The position numbers were made by a program, and so were the translations under genes. A stretch of 64,000 nucleotides of DNA from Malania oleifera (taxonomy: Eukaryota; Streptophyta; Magnoliopsida; Santalales; Ximeniaceae). This document shows positions 56,763 to 64,000 of this stretch, piece after piece. The DNA lies in assembly GCF_029873635.1 (NCBI RefSeq), contig NC_080422.1, positions 2,460,001-2,524,000 on the forward strand, written 5' to 3'. The notes under the pieces were generated by a model. The model was given only the letters and a program-made list of their open reading frames with translations. It ran no database searches and was not told the DNA's origin. Within the stretch, counting starts at the first letter, position 1; each line of letters opens with the position of its first letter.

Positions 56763-59530
56763 TTCTTTTCCTTCTTTTTGTTTCTTGGCGAACAAGGGTG
56801 ATTTTGACCCTTCTAGAGCCCGTTTCGGTCGAAGTTCAAAACATGAAAATTGTAGATAATCTTCTCATATTTTTCTAAAATTTTGAATCATCTCGATCGA
56901 ATCTCAGATGTAAAATGTATGCGCGAATTACGAATTAATGCCGGTTTTAGCTCCCGATAATTTTTTCTGCGATAAAAAATGTCAAAAATTCATAAATTGC
57001 TCAATAAAACCCAAATATTATAAATTGGACACTGTGTTAGAATATTGAGAGTAATTAGGTATTTAATTAAAAATATAAGCTCTAATACACGAATTAAAAT
57101 GCCTAATTACGCAGTTTAAGCGCGTAATCACCCCCCCAAACTAACGTTTTTTTAGTCTCTAGTAAATAATGTGAATGAATTTTAGGGCGGTATCCACAAT
57201 TACTAACTCCAAAAAACATGAAATTAATGCCCATGCAACACAATCATACCGTTTCAGATACAGGAATATAACTGAATTTCACACAAGTTCGTTCATATTC
57301 AATGCACACAACCCTGAAACACGTCACTCATGCAAGTTTCATTATTATATAGCATTTAAGAATAGTATACTCACATGAAGTTAACCAGCGGTACAATTCA
57401 GAGTTAATGCGATCATATAAGTTCGAGTATAAATAGGTGAAATCTCGAGGAATGTGTGATGTGTGTGACTCATTACACCTAAGATACTAGTAGATACCTA
57501 CAAAACGGTCGTGTTGACTCAGATTACTGGTATACCCTCAAAAAAATTCAAAAAGAATGGGTTCACTCGTCATATGTGAGGAGGAGTGTTGCGATCAAAC
57601 CTCCCACACAATGCAATGAACAAACGCTAAGTATATGCAGTGGACTAGTTTAAGAAGGATCTAGCCTATCTATGAGGTGTCGGGTCCTTCACCCTAGCAT
57701 CTTCTCACCTACTCGCCATGTCCAACCGAGACCACCTTAGATCAACTTATTTATAAACTTGATGTGAATACATCTGACGCATTAAACGGTTGAAGAATCT
57801 TCATATGTGGAAAACATGTGTCGCGCCCTTGATTTTTTGTGGTATTTCTATGGAGCAGACATTAGCATTTCATTTCATGTGCATTTCTATTTCTTATTCT
57901 TTCTTCTACTCATTCTTCATTTTCTGTCTTTTCTTGGTCAATTAGGACAATCATTACACTTCTTTTGTTGTCTTCATATCATCAATGAGAATTAAGCTTG
58001 AACAATAGTCCATGAACTAAGTCTATTTATAGGGGTGGCTCACTCTTCACATCTTGAATAGGCTACAAGACCTAGGTTTTTATCTCCCCACTAGATGTCA
58101 CCTCTAGGCTAGCAAGTTAAAAACAAAGACTAGTGTACAAAGAATCATCCAGAAGAATAGAGAATCGAGTTTCATGAACTCTGATTTTATGTTAACACTC
58201 AAAAGGGCGATAAATAGCTTAAGGATATCTCACAAGGTGTCATAGTCGTCACGGGTGTTCTCTCAGCACTCACGAACCCTAAGTGCAATTAATCACGTGA
58301 ATGTGTCTATTCAGCCTCATGAGATGCAGTGTAAATACAAGATTTTATGCAGCCAAATTAACACGAGTGTACTACCAATCAATTCTTCATGGAGTTACAA
58401 AGTCATATAAAGTAAAACTACACATAAATGGCTCGAGTGTGTAATTCTTAGGTTCTATGCAAGTATGTGAAGGGTATATGTCAATGTTAATCATGGCATA
58501 ATTGTTTATCCTCAATACTCTTTCTTTCTTTCTTTCTTTCTTCTTTCTTTTTATTAATATAAAACCCAGCAAGTATACGTGCACAGTGTCATATGCAAAT
58601 GTTCACCCCCCCCCCAACTAAAGTGGAACATTGTCCTCAATGTGAAAGCATAGGGGAAATAGAAAAACTGTGCACGGGAGAAGTAGGGTGTACCTGGGTA
58701 GAGAAGTAATGGAAAAGAAAAAATGAACTACAAGAAAATGTACCTGAAAATTAACTAAAACTAAAATAAGGTAAAACAAAATGAAAAGAAGGGAAAGAAA
58801 AACATCATAGTTGTCTAGCGGAGGCTCTGGAGGAATTTTGTCTAGTGGGTGCAGGTTTATAAATTGAACTAGTGGGTCTCCAAATTTGAGCCACCACAAT
58901 GAATCAGTCTGCATACTTGCACGAAAGTCAGCCCCAAATGCATTAATACTCTTCAAAATACTAGACAATACATGTGCAAATTGACTTTCTCGTTTTAACA
59001 AGAAAGGTTCTTTATTCAACATATTTTCTAGGGAATTTACTTCTTTATAAATTAGTTTTTGAGGAAAAGTTGTTGGAACAGTTACCTTTAGTTCTTCTGA
59101 AGCATTAGCATTAAAAGTTTTACCTAATTCCTTGAAAGTTAAACATTCACCATTCTGCTCACCCTCTTTATTGGGTGTACCAATCATCTTACCACTATGA
59201 GGATTTGCTTCAACTTTGGACTCCTTAACATTTATTCCAATCCGGAGTGACAGTTCCACGACTGCCAAGCTCTAAGGATAAGGTACCACAGGTTGGTACT
59301 CCTTATTAGTATTGGCCTCCTTATTAATTGACTACTTCACTTCTAGGCTCGTTTCCTCTGGTTTTTCTTTGACTTCATCTGTCTCAGCCATAACTTCCGG
59401 TGTCAGGACAACCGGTTGTCTGTCGATGAGCCCCTCAGGTTGGGAAACTTCTTTCCCGCTTCTCAAAGTAATGACGGTCTCCACTGTCTCAAAAGAAACT
59501 TTATGTATTTTTTGTTATTGCTGCTAGTAT
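55336..59530 (-). mobile_element. Decayed Athila/Tat-type gypsy fragment, minus strand
   Basis: Mostly non-coding. The left part (about 55336-57140) has LTR-like character with (GA)n (56190-56227) and (TA)n (56722-56758). The right part has CCCCCCCAACTAAAGTGGAAC at 58611, then a weak open frame and a gag-end-like segment. Pol is missing, so this is an internally deleted remnant. Family call rests on the TLRSGKEV-type gag end and general composition; moderate to low certainty. The open frame at 56265-56648 is low-complexity Gly/Glu/Arg from a GA-rich tract. Confidence 0.5.
58618..59268 (-). pseudogene. Unidentified retroelement-associated open frame (216 codons)
   Basis: Open from ATG 59268. 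Residues 1-150 look protein-like (SLRIGINVKESKVEANPHSG, CLTFKELGKTFNANASEELK, LHPLDKIPPEPPLDNYD). The last 60 residues are hydrophobic, Phe/Leu-rich low complexity and probably not coding. I do not recognise a family. Just upstream in the same direction (about 59527-59290) another frame reads ETVETVITLRSGKEVSQPEG, like the gag-pol boundary of Athila/Tat gypsy elements, then stops. Probably decayed retroelement coding sequence rather than a host gene. Confidence 0.4.
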
Positions 59531-62500
59531 TCTGGGTTTCTTGAAATGTTTAAATTCTGGATGAGACACCTCTTGTTGACCTTATAGGTCACACCTGATT
59601 TTGATAATGACAAATACTTAGGTATTTGATGGTTTTCAAGTTTATGTGCAGGTTTATATTAGCAAATCAGTTGATGGCACACAAAGTAAAGCCTGAAGAC
59701 CCTGAAAACTATTTATTGTTGTAATTTATATTATTTGGGTCTGTAATAATTTATTTTTGTCTGTAATCATCTCTGTCTGTATGCATGTAGGTAATTGTAA
59801 GCTCAACAAGACCGAATTTTTTCAGTGTCCTCATAGACCCTAGAAAGGCCTTAGGTCCCTACACAAATGCACAAAATAGTCCTCATAATCACTTATAATA
59901 TCAAGAGAATTAGTTGAAGTGAAAAAGGACTAAATAGGCCAAATTTGTGAGAGATCGAGCGATCGAACCCTAGGAGTTCAAAACTCCTCAGGTGCCTGAA
60001 CTGTTGAGAAGTCAATAGTTTGACCAGGCTTCAAGCGACCGAACCTATTTTGACCCTATCTCCCAATGGTGCCCGAACCCTTTGAAAAAGACATTTTACC
60101 AACTCGGGCTGCCAAGCATTTTAGTTCAAATAGGCCCTAGGTGACCAAACACGTGTGTGTAGGCTACCAAACCTAGGATCGGGCACCCGAACCTACGAAC
60201 AAATATTTTTGACTTTTGTTCGGGTTACCGAACCTACACTTAGGCTGCCGAACCATTTCTAAGGCCTTTTAAAAATGTGTCTATTTGGGCGACTGAACCT
60301 CGGTTCAGCCACCCGAACCTTGTTGGGTTAAATTTATTTTAACTGAGGTAAAATTGAGTTAATTTGGGTTAATAGTGCTTAAGCATTTTGGAACTTTTCT
60401 AATAATACCTAATGGGTCCCAAACGGTTATATTTTTAGCCTTGTCTATAAATATGGGTTCATTTGTGAAGATTAACAAGAGATTAGCAAAAAATCATTAG
60501 TGGAAAATCCTCTCTTTTTCAAAAACTCATATTGCCCAAAATACTCTCAAATACTTATTCCCTTAATACATTTTAGTATTGTGAGAGCATATTGGTTGTG
60601 CTAGTGTATATTAGGTATTGCTAAAACTCCCATTTGCTTGATTGATTTTTGATATTATTTTTGGAGAATTTGGCTAATGTTATCTCACAGATTTCAATAT
60701 TATATATCTAGGGTTAGGATAAACTAACAAGCTTAGGGATCTTTGCATTGTCATTGCAAGATTCCCTTAGCTTTGATTTTATTGTGCAAAAATATTTTCT
60801 ACAAGCTATAATATTTTTCAAACTACTCTTGAGCTCATTACATTGAACGAAAATATTTTGAAGTTTGAATATTTGATTAAGCATATTTGAAACTCTAATT
60901 CATTATTGAGATTTGATATGACTTGTTTCAAAGAAATAGATTGGTTAGAACACTCTTGAGCATTCTTGTGATTATATCTTGTTGAGTGTGGCTTGCACAA
61001 AAATACACATCACTGAGCTTACATTTACCTATATAGTTTATGTGCATTTTATTGATCTATATTGGTACATATCTGCTTATCAGAGAAGCATTATATTGTA
61101 CACAGTTTGTATTGTAATTCGGTTGCATTCCAGGCGTGGCCTGAGGGGGCGGTAATCTAGACTGTAAGGATTGTTAGGGCCTTCTTCGCCCCGCAAGGAG
61201 ATTGTGTAAAGGTTGAGGTTAGCCCTGTGCTAATTGACCTGATTGTATTAGGTGCCGCTCCACTCATTAAGTGAGCATTAGTGGAATGATCGGGCTTGCG
61301 AGCTAGAGGCAGGGACGTAGGCACAGTTGGCCGAACCCCAATAACATTTCTTGTACATGTTTTTAATTTTCGCATTTTAAATTTTAGCACATAAATGCTT
61401 GTATTTGTGAATGATTGGGTTTATAATTGCATAGACAGACCCTAGGTTAAGTAATACTGTTGTTAGATTAGTTGAACCTAGGAGAAAATTTTTAAATACC
61501 CAATTCACCCCCCCTCTTGGGAATACACCAAAGCTAACACCTCTCAATAAGGCAGAATAAATTATTGACAGTTTGTGGCACATGAGTTTAGTTATATCAC
61601 AATACACTCATTTAAATGATTATATCATCTGAGAAAAATATACACATATGTACTCATAATCATATAGATATAAAATATGGTTTCATAAGTTTTGATATTA
61701 TTTCTCATATTCATATTCATAGGATATCATTTCTCATAACCATATACATATACTTTCATTTTTCATCTTTATATTCATACTCTATCATTTCTCTTATCAT
61801 ATACATACTCTTTCATTTCTCTTATCATATGCATACTCTTTCATTTCTCATATTCATATTCATTCTCTAGCCCATGAGTATCCTCCGGCATAAAGCACCA
61901 CTCATCTATAACTCATGGCTGTTCATTTCATTTTTCACTTTTCATAAACATTTTCTAACTCATGAGCATCCATCAGTATATAATACACGCCACATCTGTA
62001 GCTCATGGCTGCATATTATCGCGTCTGTAATGAGAAACCAACCTATGGATATTCACTTCGTCATGTATTCACCCAACATAACCGAGTTGTACGGCCTAAA
62101 GGTTAGACCTAACCACAATTGACCTACCCGGTTAAATCAAAACGGGGAACACATATGTAGTACAATTGGCCTACCCAATCCTGGTTCGGACCCAAGGGAG
62201 TAACACAACCCTTCATAGGCCCAATTGACTGTCTTGTCACACTCTGTACCAGCCACGTGGTTGCACTAAAACAATGCTAGCAACGGTACCGTGCTCTTAA
62301 AATAACTTTGGTCCATCAAGGTTCTCATTTCCACATTTTAGTATTCATATTTCATTATGTATGTATAATTATCATCACATCTATATATATATATATCAAA
62401 ATTTCTGTATAATTCTCTGTTCAACATTTCTGTACAAAACATCTTTAAGTATTTCACATATCATTATTTCAGTATAAAACACATGTGTATTTCTCATTTC

Positions 62501-63260
62501 ATCATTTCTTTAATTCTCATTATTTCTGTATAATTCTCATCTCATTTCATCATTTTTGTGTAAAACATATCTATATATTTCATATATCATCAATTCTCAA
62601 TAAAAAGATATTTGTATATCGCATTTCATCATTTCTATATAAAATATAACTGGGTTTCTCGTATTTTCATATATGCATAAAATATAACAGTATATCAACA
62701 TGTCTTAGTACAAATCATATATTTCAGTATCATTCACATTCCCAATATAAAGTTGTTATTTCATATTCCTCATGCCACACAATTTTAAACGGTTATTCAT
62801 AATATAATAATCATAAGGAAAATCTTCATATCATAAATTTTCAATACTATATACCATATTCTCATTTTCACATACTTTAATCAATCAATTAATTTTCCAA
62901 AAATATCTGTTATAATTTATTCCTCTTACCTACTTATTGAGAGAATTCTTGCAAAGATCCTAAAACCTAAGCCTGCGACATTTTGGAGCTCAAAACCCTA
63001 AAATCACATTTTCCCAGTTCAATCAACTCCACCCCAAAATAACAATTATTTTAATATTTCTTAAGCTCACACACTCCCAATAACTAATTAAACTTTAAAA
63101 ATAATTAACGGATATAATTTCATTTTCCTTACCCTAACCTTGTAGTGGTGCTTAGGAAACCCAAATTAAAAATTTGCTCTGATTAAAATGACGAGAATCG
63201 AAGCTAGGACCCCATGGTGGTGTCCAATCATCGATTTGGCTAAACATTTGAGGAATAATT

Positions 63261-63296
<36 letters not shown>

Positions 63297-63430
63297 CGAG
63301 AATTCCTTCCTAAAGCCTCTGGCTTATATATACTAATATTATAATATTATATTGTATTATATTATATTATATTATATTATTTAATCTAATATTTATTTAT
63401 TTATTTGTTTAATTTTTTAAAATCACTACA
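59531..63430 (-). repeat. Gypsy LTR, minus strand, split by a solo LTR
   Basis: The right end on minus is TGTAGTGATTTTAAAAAATT (63430), like the LTR start at 42132. (GA)n lies at 63264-63294, the CAACGGTACCGTGCTC box at 62281-62295, and tandem CAT/TTTCTCAT-type repeats at 61690-61870 and 62380-62760. The box GAGACACCTCT/CTCAATAAG is split between 59564-59573 and 61545-61553 by copy E. The left end near 59531 is not exact; GGGTTTCTTGAAATG at 59534 matches the part after the box in the LTR at 1. Confidence 0.75.
59574..61539 (+). mobile_element. Solo LTR, long-LTR copia family (copy E), TSD CCTCT
   Basis: CCTCT at 59569-59573 and 61540-61544 is an exact duplication. Starts TGTTGACCTTATAGG and ends AAAGCTAACA. 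Motif array at about 59945-60322 (GCGACCGAACCT-type words), TATAAATAT at 60445-60453, copia module GGGACGTAGGCACAGTTGGC at 61311 with CGAACCCC, and CACCCCCCCTCTTGGG near the end. 1966 bp, no internal sequence. Confidence 0.95.
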
Positions 63431-64000
63431 GTTCAATCTCCATTCCTAGTTCCACTTTAAATAAAGTTGCTAGTGTTTCTAGTGCATCACGGATTAAATT
63501 GTTTTCTTTTGTTAGATGGGAAAAACTAATATGGTCAAATCCTTTAATCATTTTCGGGATGTACTCCTGATAATGTAGCAGCTTAGAATCTTGGGTCTCC
63601 CACTCTCCAGTCAACTAATGGATAACCAAGGCTGAGTCCCCTTTTACGGCCAATTCTTTAATGCCCCGGTTCATGGTAGTCTGCAAACCCAAAACGCATG
63701 CTTCATACTCAACTACATTATTGGTACAAGGGAAGGTAAGTTTGGCCATGACCGGGTAATGTTTATCTTCTGGTGATATAAGCATGGTCCTTATTCCGTG
63801 TCCTTATACATTAGCTACCCCATCGAATAACATCAGTCATCTTGCCCGATCCCCTTCCACTTGACTTATTGAATTGATATCCTTATCCGGGAAATCAAAC
63901 TCCATGGGTTGGTAGTCTTCAATAGCTCTATCTGTCAAATATTCTGCTATAGCGCTTCCCTTAATGGCCTTTCTTGTCACATAGGTGATGTCGTATTCAG
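63431..64000 (-). pseudogene. pol: Tat/Athila-type gypsy RNase H fragment, continues past the window
   Basis: The minus strand, entering from the right edge, reads EYLTDRAIEDYQPMEFDFPD, then WLMLFDGVANV, a TAA, GHGIRTMLISPED, FPCTNNVVEYEACVLGLQTT, GDSALVIH, a TAG, LTGEWETQDSKLLHYQEYIP and DHISFSHLTKENNLIRDALE. This matches the second (archaeal-type) RNase H domain typical of Tat-lineage plant gypsy elements: DG, E-Y-EA, GDS and the final N-D. The frame ends at TAG 63426, created where the gypsy LTR joins (TGAAC then TGTAG). Dead copy. Confidence 0.82.

Noticed and set aside
61616..61870. 84-codon open frame rich in Ile/His/Phe
   Set aside because: A translation of the CAT/TTTCTCAT tandem repeats in a gypsy LTR.

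Overview
This is a repeat-dominated stretch of a flowering-plant nuclear genome. I can support only one host gene: a two-exon methionine gamma-lyase on the minus strand at 35845-37713. It is GC-rich in a very AT-rich background. Nearly everything else is LTR retrotransposon sequence, mostly decayed and often nested, plus DNA transposons, SINEs and microsatellites. The plant assignment rests on the Ty1-copia and Ty3-gypsy chromovirus/Tat domains, initiator-tRNA-Met type primer sites, hAT and Mutator-like non-autonomous elements, and the plant-type lyase with a GT-AG intron. I cannot name the species.

Layout. 1-7809 is a Ty3-gypsy chromovirus whose 5' LTR is cut by the window edge; it sits inside a Ty1-copia element whose 3' half follows at 7810-10451. 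10710-12496 is a solo LTR. 13391-22909 is a complete minus-strand Ty1-copia element, interrupted by a gypsy solo LTR (16281-20291), which is itself interrupted by a second copia-type solo LTR (17945-20145). All three levels have target-site duplications. 22915-35844 is AT-rich, with two SINEs, a TRIM-like LTR, a hAT MITE, a 2.16-kb foldback Mutator-like element, a Helitron 3' end and local duplications. The lyase follows. 39493-45815 holds gypsy LTRs (one nested in another) and a long unrelated LTR-like region. 45816-52835 holds a TRIM-like element split by a solo LTR, and a partial SINE. 52836-55335 is a 5' LTR with primer site and gag remnant. 55336-64000 holds Athila/Tat-type fragments and a gypsy LTR interrupted by another solo LTR.

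Most notable signals. (1) Many LTRs, from both Ty1-copia and Ty3-gypsy, carry an array of short motifs just upstream of their TATA box. In three otherwise unrelated LTRs the motif is the same palindrome, TCGTCGACGA; in the five long copia-type LTRs it differs in each copy. (2) All eight copia-type LTRs share a short conserved module resembling GGACGTAGGC followed by GCCGAACC and CGTAAA. (3) Four members of one long-LTR family are solo LTRs with perfect 5-bp duplications and only one keeps internal sequence, indicating efficient LTR-LTR recombination. (4) A 2.16-kb foldback element with a 10-bp duplication could make hairpin RNA. All coordinates and comparisons were made by eye.
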